Origin: JANOSH01 sp031415695
GTDB taxonomy: Bacteria; Actinomycetota; Acidimicrobiia; Acidimicrobiales; Ilumatobacteraceae
Reading direction: 5' to 3'
Assembly: GCA_031415695.1 (NCBI GenBank)
Contig: JANOSH010000076.1
Location: forward strand, 1 to 64,000
DNA: 64,000 nucleotides
The position numbers and the translations under genes were made by a program. The notes beneath the pieces were generated by a model. The model had not been told where the DNA came from. It ran no database searches and worked only from the letters and a program-made list of their open reading frames with translations. Shown piece by piece: positions 1-8,127 of the stretch; the stretch's first letter is position 1; each line of letters opens with the position of its first letter.

Positions 1-285
1 ACAACAAGTCATGGTGCCGAACGAAGACCCCAGGCTTCAGTCTCAGAGACAGGCTCAACCGCACCAGAGTGGAACGAGCTCAACCAGACCCACGACCATT
101 CTCCACCATCATGGCGGCCCTTGGCCATGACAGTCTCAGAGCCGAAAACGTTGCGGTGTCGACGTAGCTTTTCGACTTCGAGTCGCGTGCGGTGCTTGAT
201 TGCTGACTGCCTGACGCAACGGGGAAGCGCTGACCGCCAGCCGCGGCCATGTGCGGTGCTTTGATTGCTGCGGACACACGGCCAT
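1..285. other. Left-edge non-coding stretch
   Basis: No convincing gene is visible here. Short open frames exist on both strands but have no recognisable composition, start context or homology. The stretch ends at the 3' end of the Uma2-type gene and contains a pair of near-identical 19/20-nt direct repeats, listed separately. Confidence 0.5.
187..270. repeat. Pair of 19/20-nt direct repeats
   Basis: GTGCGGTGCTTGATTGCTG at 187-205 recurs at 251-270 with one extra T inside the TT run. The copies are 45 nt apart, in non-coding DNA downstream of the Uma2-type gene. They could be a small duplication or flank a lost insertion; nothing between them suggests a mobile element. Confidence 0.6.
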
Positions 286-846
286 TCAGCGATAGAGGTC
301 GCTGACGCGGAACGTTACGGATGGGCAGGTCAGGGTGATCTCATCGTCGGGACCGTGCACCGTATGTATCCAGATGGCCCCTGCGTTGCGGTGCTGAATC
401 ACAAACTGATCGTCGGCGTCGGCGCTGACCATGAGGTACGTTTTCAGCTCCGGAATGGTGCAGTAGTCGCCGAGCTTTATTGTGCGGTCACGCCCTTGGG
501 TACTCGGCGACAGCACCTCGACCACTAGGCACGGTGAGGTCTCGTATCGATCGTCAGTACCGGGCGGGCACGTGACCATGACGTCGGGGTAGTACACCTT
601 GTTGGACGCAGCGACGTAGAGCGCCATGTCGGCCATCGAAACGAAACAGTCGTGACCAGCAGCGGCGTTCCACAACAGCGCATGCATATTGCTGCCCACG
701 ACATTGTGGCCCCGTGAAGCGCCCGTCATGGCGTACACCACGCCATTGGCATACTCGTATCGAAGTTCTTGCGACCCGCGCCAGTCCCAGTACACGTCGA
801 GCGACATATGCAACGGCGGGCCGTACTCCTGCTCGATAGCGCTCAT
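286..846 (-). CDS. Uma2 family (DUF820) putative endonuclease
   Basis: The 186-residue product has the Uma2 layout. Near the N-terminus is an YEYANGVVYAMTGAS segment followed by an H-N pair. The middle has VYYPDVMVTC, and then LVVEVLSPST leads into a K-x-x-x-Y type segment (TIKLGDY). In the PD-(D/E)xK fold of this family the Asp of YPDV and the Glu of VVEV are the expected metal ligands. Length matches the usual 180-200 residues. The gene stands alone, divergent from the transporter operon and with non-coding DNA behind it. Uma2 proteins are abundant in actinobacteria and cyanobacteria, often near mobile DNA; their biological role is not settled. Function is assigned from family pattern only. 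Confidence 0.85.
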   Translation of the reverse strand: MSAIEQEYGPPLHMSLDVYWDWRGSQELRYEYANGVVYAMTGASRGHNVVGSNMHALLWNAAAGHDCFVSMADMALYVAASNKVYYPDVMVTCPPGTDDRYETSPCLVVEVLSPSTQGRDRTIKLGDYCTIPELKTYLMVSADADDQFVIQHRNAGAIWIHTVHGPDDEITLTCPSVTFRVSDLYR

Positions 847-912
847 GCGATAAGTGTATCGGTGCTGGCACAGGGCCGGCCGCTACGCTCCTACGCTGAG
901 GGGGATGATGCA

Positions 913-1956
913 ATGAGTGACACAGCCATTTCGGTGCGTGGGCTATGGAAGGTGTTCGGGCCGAAGCCGGAACGGGTTGTCGGCTCGCCCGACGCCGACC
1001 TGTCGCGGGCCGATCTCGAAGCCAAGACCGGCAACGTCGTGGCCATGCGCGACATCGATATGGACGTTGACCCCGGTGAAGTGTTCGTCGTGATGGGGCT
1101 GTCGGGTAGCGGCAAATCGACGCTCATCCGTTGCCTCACCCGGCTAATCGAACCGACCGCCGGCACCGTTGTTCTTTCGGGAGTCGACGTCACGGCCGCC
1201 AGCGCCGAACAACTGCTCGACGTGCGCCGCAACAAGGTGTCGATGGTTTTTCAGCACTTTGGTTTGTTGCCCCATCGCAGCCTTATCGACAACATCGCGT
1301 TCGGCCTCGAAGTGCGTGGTGTCGATAAGGTCGAGCGTCGTGCGAAAGCCGGCGACATGCTCGACCTCGTTGGTCTGTCCGGGCTTGGCGATCGGCGTCC
1401 CGATCAGCTCAGCGGCGGCATGCAGCAACGCGTCGGACTTGCCCGAGCTCTAGCAACCGACCCCGACGTGTTGTTATTCGACGAACCGTTTTCCGCTCTC
1501 GATCCGCTGATTCGGCGCGACATGCAAGACGAGATCGTTCGGTTACGCCGTGAGGTCCACAAGACCATGGTCTTCATTACCCACGACCTGTCCGAGGCAT
1601 TGCGCTTGGGGGATCGCATAGCCATCATGCGCGACGGCACGTTTGTGCAGGTTGGTACGCCCGAAGATGTAGTCGGCCATCCTGCCGATGAGTACGTGCG
1701 CAACTTCGTTCGCGACGTACCTCGGTCGCACGTGGTCGGTGTTGAATCCATTATGGAGCCCGCTAGCAAAGCCACCGAGTGGGCTGGGTCGGTTCCGGTG
1801 GGCACAAAGGTACGAGATGTCGTGCGGCTCGTGGCCACGAGCGACTTGCCGGTTCAAGTTGTCGATGCGGCTGGCAAGACTGTCGGATCGGTCGATCGCA
1901 TTGCGGTGCTGTCCGTTGTAGCCGGTGAGGACCTCAGGCGCTCCGTGACATCATGA
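913..1956 (+). CDS. proV: Glycine betaine/proline-type ABC transporter ATPase
   Basis: This 347-residue ATPase powers uptake of quaternary ammonium compounds. Walker A is GLSGSGKST (about residues 62-70), the signature is LSGGMQQR, and Walker B is VLLFDEPFSALD, followed by the switch His in FITHDLSEAL. The N-terminal 45 residues before the ATPase core, and a short C-terminal CBS-like tail (about 290-347), are typical of ProV/OpuAA. The ATG at 913 is chosen because AGGGGG lies 8 nt upstream; an upstream in-frame ATG at 769 would run antisense into the neighbouring gene. The stop overlaps the permease start by 4 bp (ATGA), so the three transporter genes are translationally coupled. The exact substrate is inferred from the downstream dioxygenase. 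Confidence 0.93.
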   Translation: MSDTAISVRGLWKVFGPKPERVVGSPDADLSRADLEAKTGNVVAMRDIDMDVDPGEVFVVMGLSGSGKSTLIRCLTRLIEPTAGTVVLSGVDVTAASAEQLLDVRRNKVSMVFQHFGLLPHRSLIDNIAFGLEVRGVDKVERRAKAGDMLDLVGLSGLGDRRPDQLSGGMQQRVGLARALATDPDVLLFDEPFSALDPLIRRDMQDEIVRLRREVHKTMVFITHDLSEALRLGDRIAIMRDGTFVQVGTPEDVVGHPADEYVRNFVRDVPRSHVVGVESIMEPASKATEWAGSVPVGTKVRDVVRLVATSDLPVQVVDAAGKTVGSVDRIAVLSVVAGEDLRRSVTS

Positions 1957-3911
1957 CGAACCTCATCGACCGGCCAAGCCACCAGGTCGCCATAGCTGAG
2001 GTTCGACCGACCGCACTGAGCCGCCTCGGTCGGCCCGCCGCCGTGCTCGTGGTGCTGGCACTCCTTGGCGCACTCACCGGGCGCGAGGTGCCGAGTTGGC
2101 TCGATGCCCACGTGAAGCCGTGGATGGACAGCGTATACGACTGGACCGTTCAGAACCGTGGTACCAACTGGTTGTTCACCGGCATCTTCGAACCGATCAA
2201 CGACACGTTGTCGTGGTTGACAAGAACTGTGTTGTCGATGCTGCGATGGATGCGATGGCCCGGAGTCCTGGCCATGTTCGGCCTGATCGGCATGCGCGTA
2301 GCCGGTTGGCGCGCCGCCGCCACGGGCATGGTCGTGATGGCCTTGTGCGGCGTGCTCGGCGTGTGGGACAACACCATGATCACGCTGGCGCTCATGCTCG
2401 TCGCTGTCGCGGTGGCTCTGGTAATTGGTGTTCCGCTCGGTATCTGGGCTGGCCTCAATGACCGTGTCGACCGTGCACTACGTACGGTCCTCGACACTGC
2501 CCAGGTGATGCCAGCCTTTGTTTACTTGCTCCCGATCGTGATTGCATTTCCAACTGCTCAAGCCGCGGCCGTAGTTGCCACTGTGGTGTTTGCCATCCCG
2601 CCCGCAGTTCGCCTCACGAGTCTTGGCATTCGTGGTGTTCCTGTCGTCGCCACAGAGGTCGGCCGATCCTTCGGCAGTACGAACCGTCAACTGCTCATGA
2701 AGGTGCAGCTTCCCCTGGCCCGACGTGCGGTCCTGCTTGGTCTCAATCAGGTGATCATGATGGCGTTTGGCGTTGTCGTCATCGTGGCACTCTTGGGCAC
2801 CGGCGGTGTTGGTCAAGATGTGCTGTCGGGTTTGCAGAAAGTCGATGTCGGCAAGGCGTTCGTGCCCGGCCTGGCGCTGGTGTTTTGCGCCATAGCGCTC
2901 GACCGCATCAGCACCACGCAGCGCCGTCAGGGTGTGGCCAGGATCTCTGATCGAACATTCGGATACCTGGCCGGCGCACTCGTGATCATTGCCGTCGTGG
3001 CGCACCTCGTCGGCATGAACGACTTCCCCAAGGCGCTCACCGTCGACGTGGCCAAGCCGGTTACCAGCGTCACCAACTGGCTGAAAGACAACGTTCGTAA
3101 CGGCGTTCCGTTTGTTGGAGGAACCACGGCGTTCAGCGACTTTCTTGTACTTCGGTTGCTCTCACCACTTCGAGATCTGTTCTTGTGGCTTCCGTGGTGG
3201 CTAGTAGCTATCGCCGCGGGTGCTCTGGGCTGGGTGAGCCGTGGGCGGCGACTCGCGTTGTTCTGCACGGCCGCGATGGTTGGCATCGCGGCACTTCGGG
3301 TGTGGGACCTGGCAATGGACACATTGAGTCAGGTGCTCGTCGCCGTGATCATCAGCGTGCTGCTTGCTATACCGCTCGGCATTTGGGCCGGACGATCTGA
3401 TCGCGTCGACCGGTCGATCCGGCCGTTCCTCGATGTCGCCCAGGTCATGCCCGCATTTGTGTACCTCGTGCCGGTCATCGCGCTGTTCAACCCCGGGCGA
3501 GTGCCTGGCGTCATTGCATCGGTCATCTACGCCCTGCCGCCGGGAATTCGACTCATCAGTCTTGGGCTACGCGAGGTGCCTAGTGCGCCCCGCGAGGCCG
3601 CGATCTCGTTCGGTGCCACACCGCGGCAAGAACTCGTGAAGGTTCAGCTGCCGTTGGCACTCAAATCGATCATGGCAGGTATCAACCAGACCATTTTGAT
3701 GGTGCTCGCCATGGTCATTATCGGGTCGCTTGTCGGCGCGGGTGGGCTTGGCAGCGAGACGGTACTCGGACTCGCCAAAAGTGAGATAGGCCGTGGAGTT
3801 GCCGGTGGGGCCGCTATCGTGCTCCTAGCGATTGTGCTCGACCGCATTACCCAGGCGTGGGGCGACCGAGCCAGCTTTACGCAACCAACCAATCATCGAG
3901 GGGGAACATGA
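1953..3911 (+). CDS. proW: Double betaine-type ABC permease (two fused ProW domains)
   Basis: The 652-residue product contains two complete binding-protein-dependent permease domains in tandem. Each has the same signature block: domain 1 (about 90-330) reads DRVDRALRTVLDTAQVMPAF and domain 2 (about 430-640) has DRVDRSIRPFLDVAQVMPAF. Each is followed by an EAA-type cytoplasmic loop (EVGRSFGSTNRQ and EAAISFGATPRQ) that docks on the ATPase. A normal ProW has one such domain, so this polypeptide could form the whole membrane pore alone. Hydrophobic segments run throughout. It overlaps proV and the binding-protein gene by 4 bp on each side. Fused permeases of this kind are known in some actinobacteria and proteobacteria; the specificity here is inferred. 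Confidence 0.92.
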   Translation: MTNLIDRPSHQVAIAEVRPTALSRLGRPAAVLVVLALLGALTGREVPSWLDAHVKPWMDSVYDWTVQNRGTNWLFTGIFEPINDTLSWLTRTVLSMLRWMRWPGVLAMFGLIGMRVAGWRAAATGMVVMALCGVLGVWDNTMITLALMLVAVAVALVIGVPLGIWAGLNDRVDRALRTVLDTAQVMPAFVYLLPIVIAFPTAQAAAVVATVVFAIPPAVRLTSLGIRGVPVVATEVGRSFGSTNRQLLMKVQLPLARRAVLLGLNQVIMMAFGVVVIVALLGTGGVGQDVLSGLQKVDVGKAFVPGLALVFCAIALDRISTTQRRQGVARISDRTFGYLAGALVIIAVVAHLVGMNDFPKALTVDVAKPVTSVTNWLKDNVRNGVPFVGGTTAFSDFLVLRLLSPLRDLFLWLPWWLVAIAAGALGWVSRGRRLALFCTAAMVGIAALRVWDLAMDTLSQVLVAVIISVLLAIPLGIWAGRSDRVDRSIRPFLDVAQVMPAFVYLVPVIALFNPGRVPGVIASVIYALPPGIRLISLGLREVPSAPREAAISFGATPRQELVKVQLPLALKSIMAGINQTILMVLAMVIIGSLVGAGGLGSETVLGLAKSEIGRGVAGGAAIVLLAIVLDRITQAWGDRASFTQPTNHRGGT

Positions 3912-4882
3912 AGTCGAAACTAGCGATGCTTGCTTCCGCAGCATCATTGATGGTGGCCGCGGCCGCCTGTGGCAGTAGCAAGGATTCAGGAAGCGGCGCC
4001 AAGGCCGGTTCAGGCAAGGCCATCACGTTGGCCGTCAACCCGTGGACGGGTTCAAAGGTCAACGCCGAAGTTGCCAAGGTGGTGCTCGAATCCAAGCTCG
4101 GCACGTCCGTCACACTCAAGGAATTGGCCGAAACGCCAACATGGGCAGGCATGGACGCCGGCGAGATCGACGCCGTGCTCGAAGTATGGCCCTCGGGTCA
4201 CGCCGAAGACGAAAAGACGTATATCACCGGTAAGAAAACCGTCGTCAATCTCGGCCCACTCGGCCCTAAGGCAAAGATCGGCTGGTACATCAACAGTGCA
4301 GCCATCACCGCCAACCCGAAGTTGGCAACGATCGATGGCTTCAAAGATGCTGCCGCCACCAAGGCATTCGCCACCGCCGAGTCGGGCGACTTGGGCCAAT
4401 TCTTGATGGGTGACCCCACCTATGTCACCTTCGATGCGCAGATCATTGCGAACCTGAAGCTGCCACTAAAGTACGTCGAGTCGGGCTCGGAAGCCACACT
4501 CATCACGGCCGTACAGAATGCTGAAAAGGACAAGAAGCCGATCTTGCTTCAGTTCTGGCAGCCGCACTGGTTGCATTCCAAGGTCAAGCTCACCGAAGTG
4601 AAGTTGCCGGCTGTTACCGATGCGTGCACCGCCTCGGCTGCAGCCGCCGATGGCAAGTATGCGTGCGACTACCCGGTCGACAATGTGTACAAGGCAGCGT
4701 CATCCAAGCTCAAGGCGAAGAACGCTGCTGCTTCGGCGTTCCTCACGAAGTTCCAGTTGACCACCGAACAGCAGAACGAGATTGCCGCCATGATCGATGG
4801 CGATGGCAAGGCGTCTGACGTCGCGGCCAAGACCTGGGTCGAGGCCCATGCCGAAATCGTGAAGGTTTGGCTGGCGGCGTAA
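3908..4882 (+). CDS. proX: Betaine-type substrate-binding lipoprotein
   Basis: A 324-residue extracytoplasmic receptor of the OpuAC family. It begins with a lipoprotein signal ending in a lipobox (MVAAAAC), so the mature Cys is lipid-anchored. The start at 3908 was preferred over an upstream in-frame start because it gives the clean signal peptide and an ATGA overlap with the permease stop, with GAGGGGGAAC upstream. Family landmarks include NPWTGSKVNAEV, DAVLEVWPSGHAED and LQFWQPHWLHS, rich in the Trp residues that cage quaternary amines. The cage supports choline, betaine, carnitine or butyrobetaine as ligand; the next gene favours gamma-butyrobetaine, which is an inference. Confidence 0.92.
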   Translation: MKSKLAMLASAASLMVAAAACGSSKDSGSGAKAGSGKAITLAVNPWTGSKVNAEVAKVVLESKLGTSVTLKELAETPTWAGMDAGEIDAVLEVWPSGHAEDEKTYITGKKTVVNLGPLGPKAKIGWYINSAAITANPKLATIDGFKDAAATKAFATAESGDLGQFLMGDPTYVTFDAQIIANLKLPLKYVESGSEATLITAVQNAEKDKKPILLQFWQPHWLHSKVKLTEVKLPAVTDACTASAAAADGKYACDYPVDNVYKAASSKLKAKNAAASAFLTKFQLTTEQQNEIAAMIDGDGKASDVAAKTWVEAHAEIVKVWLAA

Positions 4883-4908
4883 CTGGCTGCCCAGCACCAA
4901 CGGTTCTG

Positions 4909-4943
4909 ACCGATGCCTGCCGCCTTGTGTGGCAGGCATCGGT
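4909..4943 (+). terminator. Perfect 13-bp hairpin after the transporter operon
   Basis: ACCGATGCCTGCC (4909-4921) is perfectly complementary to GGCAGGCATCGGT (4931-4943) across a 9-nt loop. It begins 27 nt after the proX stop. No U-tract follows, so it is either a factor-assisted terminator or an mRNA-stabilising hairpin. It separates the transporter from the dioxygenase gene. Confidence 0.75.
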
Positions 4944-4998
4944 CGCGAAATGCAGCCGAGACCTGCTTGAATCGGAGTATGAATCGATCGGGCTTGCC

Positions 4999-6177
4999 GT
5001 GTTGACAGCCGACTTTGATCATTATCCCATCGAGCACCTGATTGACACGGTGGTGCTTGCCGACCGGTGGGTGACAGTGGCCTGGTCCGACGCGACATCT
5101 AACCGCTTCCACCATGTGTGGCTTCGTGATAACTGCCCGTGTGCGGGGTGTGTGCATCAGAGCACGAAAGAGCAGACGTTCGAGTTACTGTCGGTTCCAG
5201 CTGGCCTGGTGCCGGTGTCGGCATCGGTCGTGGAGACAACTCTCATGCTGGTGTGGCCCGACGGTCATATCAGCTCGTTTCATCCGGGATGGCTTCGTGC
5301 CCACCGTTACGACCGGCCGCCGATTCGACCGCCACGGGTCACGTGGGATGCGTCGACTTTCTCTACGCCGCCGACTCACGACGGGCCAGGTGTTCTCGAC
5401 GACGACGACCTGCTGCACCGCTGGCTCATCGACCTTCGGACCTATGGTGCCACGCTGCTGCGAAACGTGCCATGCACTAACGAGGCGGTCGGCGACGTGG
5501 CCAGCCGAATTGGCATTGTGCGCGAAACTAACTTCGGGGTGCTGTGGGATGTGTGGTCCGAGGCAGACCCCGTTACCAATGCCAATACGGCGTTGCCGCT
5601 ACCTCCCCACGTCGACCTGCCGACGCGTGAGTATCAACCCGGCATCCAGTTGTTGCACTGCGTCGAGAACGAGGCTTCGGGCGGCGAGAGCATTCTGGTC
5701 GACGGGCTTCAAGTGGCGAACGAGTTGCGTGCCCGGCACCCGGAACATTTCCAAACGTTGACCACGGTTCCTTGGAACTGGGCGAACCGGTCCAAGGTAA
5801 CTGATTACCGTTTTACGTCACCGATCATCGTCACCGACCATGCAGGCGAGGTCGTTGAACTTCGCGTCGGCAATTGGCTGCGGTCACCGCTAGTCGACGC
5901 GCCATTCGACCAGGTGGAAGCAGCGTACGCCGCGTATCGAGTGTTCTTTGCGATGACGTACGAGCCTGAATTCGCGGTGACGTTTCGTCTTGAACCCGGC
6001 GACCTTATGGCGTTCGACAATCGACGGATCCTGCACGCGCGTGGTGCGTTCACTGACTCGCCGGGGGAGCATCGCCGTCGCCATTTACGCGGCTGTTACA
6101 CGGAACGTGACGAACTGCATTCTCGAATCCGCATGCTCGAACGGGCGCAGAGCGTCCGATTCGACACGTCAGCCTGA
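4999..6177 (+). CDS. Gamma-butyrobetaine dioxygenase-like Fe(II)/2-oxoglutarate oxygenase
   Basis: The 392-residue product has the two-domain layout of gamma-butyrobetaine hydroxylase (last step of L-carnitine synthesis). The N-terminal zinc domain carries LRDNCPCAGCVH, with the C-x-C-x2-C spacing of the family, and a later His in HPGWLRAH. The C-terminal TauD-type domain has the iron motif H-x-D in PPHVDLPTREYQPG and the distal His in RILHARGAF; the Arg beyond it would bind 2-oxoglutarate. Length fits the 380-390 norm. The open frame reaches back to 4867, but that part spans the hairpin terminator, so I use the GTG at 4999 (TTG 5002 is possible). Trimethyllysine dioxygenase is a close alternative. 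The neighbouring betaine-type importer supports a trimethylammonium substrate. Confidence 0.85.
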   Translation: MLTADFDHYPIEHLIDTVVLADRWVTVAWSDATSNRFHHVWLRDNCPCAGCVHQSTKEQTFELLSVPAGLVPVSASVVETTLMLVWPDGHISSFHPGWLRAHRYDRPPIRPPRVTWDASTFSTPPTHDGPGVLDDDDLLHRWLIDLRTYGATLLRNVPCTNEAVGDVASRIGIVRETNFGVLWDVWSEADPVTNANTALPLPPHVDLPTREYQPGIQLLHCVENEASGGESILVDGLQVANELRARHPEHFQTLTTVPWNWANRSKVTDYRFTSPIIVTDHAGEVVELRVGNWLRSPLVDAPFDQVEAAYAAYRVFFAMTYEPEFAVTFRLEPGDLMAFDNRRILHARGAFTDSPGEHRRRHLRGCYTERDELHSRIRMLERAQSVRFDTSA

Positions 6178-6426
6178 ACCGGTCTGAATCACGCAACCGT
6201 CCAGCGACGTCGACGGGAGCTGGCAAAGCCGGGTGGGCTGGCCGTTCACGAGTGACTCGCACGCACCACATAACCCTGCTTCACAACCGCGGCGTGGGCG
6301 TGGATGTTTGGCGAGGTAGCGAACGGCGATAAGTGCCGACTTGTCGGACCAGGTGGCGAAGGAGTGTGCGCAGCCGTCGACCTCGAAGGTCACCGTGGTT
6401 TCGTGTGCCTTCACACAGCCCACCAT
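6169..6426 (-). CDS. Stand-alone small [2Fe-2S] ferredoxin-like protein
   Basis: An 85-residue protein with a four-Cys cluster motif, GCEAGLCGAC followed 11 residues later by RLC. This C-x4-C-x2-C-x11-C spacing is that of the N-terminal [2Fe-2S] domain of xanthine dehydrogenase-type small subunits; the second, C-terminal [2Fe-2S] domain of those proteins is missing. The ATG at 6424-6426 has GAAGG about 9 nt upstream on the minus strand. It lies tail to tail with the dioxygenase, overlapping its last codons by 9 bp, and is divergent from the meta-cleavage hydratase. An electron-transfer role is likely; the partner is not evident. Fe/2-oxoglutarate oxygenases do not need a ferredoxin. Confidence 0.75.
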   Translation of the reverse strand: MVGCVKAHETTVTFEVDGCAHSFATWSDKSALIAVRYLAKHPRPRRGCEAGLCGACESLVNGQPTRLCQLPSTSLDGCVIQTGSG

Positions 6427-6523
6427 ATTCGCCGCCTTCGGTGGATCGTCGCACGGGTGTCCCGTTTGGCGGAACGCAGACCCTGACGGCGCCGAGCAAA
6501 CGCGTAGTGTTGGCTACACCTCT

Positions 6524-7342
6524 ATGGCTATCACATCGCACGACATCAACCGCTATGGCGACGAAATCTACGAAGCGTTCGTCGGCAATTGCACCATTCC
6601 CAATCTTCGTGACCGGGTACCCGGTTTGACGGTTGACGGTTCGTACGCCATTCAGTCCCGGTTTGTGCAACGGCGCATCGATGCAGGCGAACACATCGTG
6701 GGCAAGAAGATTGGTCTCACGAGCGTCACGGTCCAACAGATGCTTGGGGTGTACGAGCCCGACTTTGGCCAGTTGCTGTCGGGCATGGTGTACAACAACG
6801 GCGACACCATTGGTCTCGACACGCTCATCGCTCCTCGGGCTGAGGGCGAAATCGGGTTCGTGCTGAAACGTGACCTCGTTGGCCCCGGTATTACCGCTGT
6901 CGATGTTTTGCGCGCCACCGACTATGTCGTGCCGTGCTTCGAGATTGTCGATTCTCGTATCAACGATTGGGATATCAAGATCGTGGACACCGTCGCCGAT
7001 AACGCCTCGTGCGGTGTGTACGTATTGGGTGACACACCAATAGACCCGTTCGAGGTTGATCTCGCGCTGGTTGGTATGACCATCATGGTGCACGAACAAG
7101 GCGCGGCCGAGGCCGAGTTATTCACGACCGGTGCGGGGGCCGCCGTTCAAGGGTCGCCCGTCAACTCAGTCGTTTGGCTCGCCAATACGCTCGGTCGGTT
7201 CGGTATCCCGTTCCGAGCGGGCGAGGTCATTCTTTCCGGCTCGCTATCGGTCATGGCCTGGATCAAAGGCCCCCAAACCATCACCTGCGAGTTCGGTGAC
7301 TTGGGCTCATGCACCATCAACTTCACGGGAGCGGTATCATGA
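6524..7342 (+). CDS. 2-oxopent-4-enoate hydratase (XylJ/DmpE/MhpD type)
   Basis: This 272-residue enzyme adds water to 2-hydroxypenta-2,4-dienoate in the lower catechol meta-cleavage pathway. Conserved blocks seen are GKKIGLTS, LGVYEPDFGQLL, the acid residues in APRAEGEIGFVL, FEIVDSRINDWDIKI, DTVADNASCG, GSPVNSVVWLANTLGRFGI and GEVILSGSL. The metal-binding Glu residues of the fumarylacetoacetase fold are present. The ATG at 6524 is chosen because upstream residues have no family similarity and would overlap the ferredoxin gene. The gene overlaps the next by ATGA, as expected for a hydratase-decarboxylase pair that often forms a complex. Confidence 0.93.
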   Translation: MAITSHDINRYGDEIYEAFVGNCTIPNLRDRVPGLTVDGSYAIQSRFVQRRIDAGEHIVGKKIGLTSVTVQQMLGVYEPDFGQLLSGMVYNNGDTIGLDTLIAPRAEGEIGFVLKRDLVGPGITAVDVLRATDYVVPCFEIVDSRINDWDIKIVDTVADNASCGVYVLGDTPIDPFEVDLALVGMTIMVHEQGAAEAELFTTGAGAAVQGSPVNSVVWLANTLGRFGIPFRAGEVILSGSLSVMAWIKGPQTITCEFGDLGSCTINFTGAVS

Positions 7343-8124
7343 CTTTGTCAGCAGCAACAATTTCTGAGCTGACCGATCTTGTCGAGAACGCGCAGGCGAC
7401 TGCCACCGAGATCACCAAACTGACCGAGAGGCATCCAACCATGACCGTGGCCGACGGTTACCTTGTGCAGGCCGAATTGCTGCGCCGGTTCCAATCGCGC
7501 GGCCGAACGTTGGCGGGCTACAAGGGCGGGTTGACCTCAAAGGCCAAGATGGTGCAGATGGGAGTCGACGTTCCAGCGTTTGGTTTCCTCATGAGCGATA
7601 CGTGCATCGTCGACGGTGGCACGGTCGACACGTCAGCGCTTATTCATCCCAAAGTCGAAGCCGAAATCGCGTTCGTCACAGCCCGCGAAATGTCGGGCTT
7701 AGTCAGCATCGACGAGGTGCTGGCATCGACCGACTTTGTGATGCCTGCCATCGAGGTGATCGATTCGCGCTACGAGAACTTTCGTTTCGATCTGCCGAGT
7801 GTCATTGCCGACAACACGTCGGCGGCCCGTTATGTGGTTGGCGGCTCACCCCGTCGTGTAGACGGGCTCGATCTGAGACTCTTGGGCGTCGTCATGGAAA
7901 AGAATGGCGAACTGATCGGCGCGGCTGCGGGTGCAGCCGTGATGGGCCACCCGGCCGCTTCGGTGGCGGCGTTGGTGCAATGGCTTGCGCACGAGGGCAA
8001 GGCGCTCCCAGCTGGCAGTCTCGTTATGACCGGAGGTGTAACCGAAGCGATCGCGGTTCAAGCTGGCGACCACCTGACCTCTCGCGTCCAACACCTTGGC
8101 ACCGTTGCCTTCCGTTTCGTCTGA
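7339..8124 (+). CDS. 2-oxo-3-hexenedioate decarboxylase (XylI/DmpH type)
   Basis: The 261-residue product decarboxylates 4-oxalocrotonate to 2-hydroxypenta-2,4-dienoate, the substrate of the preceding hydratase. It shares the fold but is closer to DmpH. Landmarks are GLTSKAKMVQMGV, IHPKVEAEIAFVT, PAIEVIDSRYENFRFDL, VIADNTSAARYV, LGVVMEKNGE, GAAVMGHPAASVA and MTGGVTEA. The ATG at 7339 overlaps the hydratase stop (ATGA). A decaying gene converges from the other strand just after the stop and separates this pair from the two final enzymes of the pathway. Confidence 0.92.
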   Translation: MTLSAATISELTDLVENAQATATEITKLTERHPTMTVADGYLVQAELLRRFQSRGRTLAGYKGGLTSKAKMVQMGVDVPAFGFLMSDTCIVDGGTVDTSALIHPKVEAEIAFVTAREMSGLVSIDEVLASTDFVMPAIEVIDSRYENFRFDLPSVIADNTSAARYVVGGSPRRVDGLDLRLLGVVMEKNGELIGAAAGAAVMGHPAASVAALVQWLAHEGKALPAGSLVMTGGVTEAIAVQAGDHLTSRVQHLGTVAFRFV

Positions 8125-8127
8125 GCT

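Noticed and set aside
80..277. 65-residue minus-strand frame at the left edge
   Set aside because: No ribosome-binding site, no similarity, and it spans the direct repeats.
4867..4998. Upstream extension of the dioxygenase gene to a TTG at 4867
   Set aside because: It would translate through the 13-bp hairpin terminator, adds residues without family similarity, and overlaps the end of proX. GTG 4999 gives the normal family length.
6169..6426. Ferredoxin as a XylT/DmpQ-type reactivator of catechol dioxygenase
   Set aside because: The Cys spacing (C-x4-C-x2-C-x11-C) is that of xanthine-dehydrogenase-type domains, and no catechol dioxygenase is present, despite the meta-cleavage neighbours.
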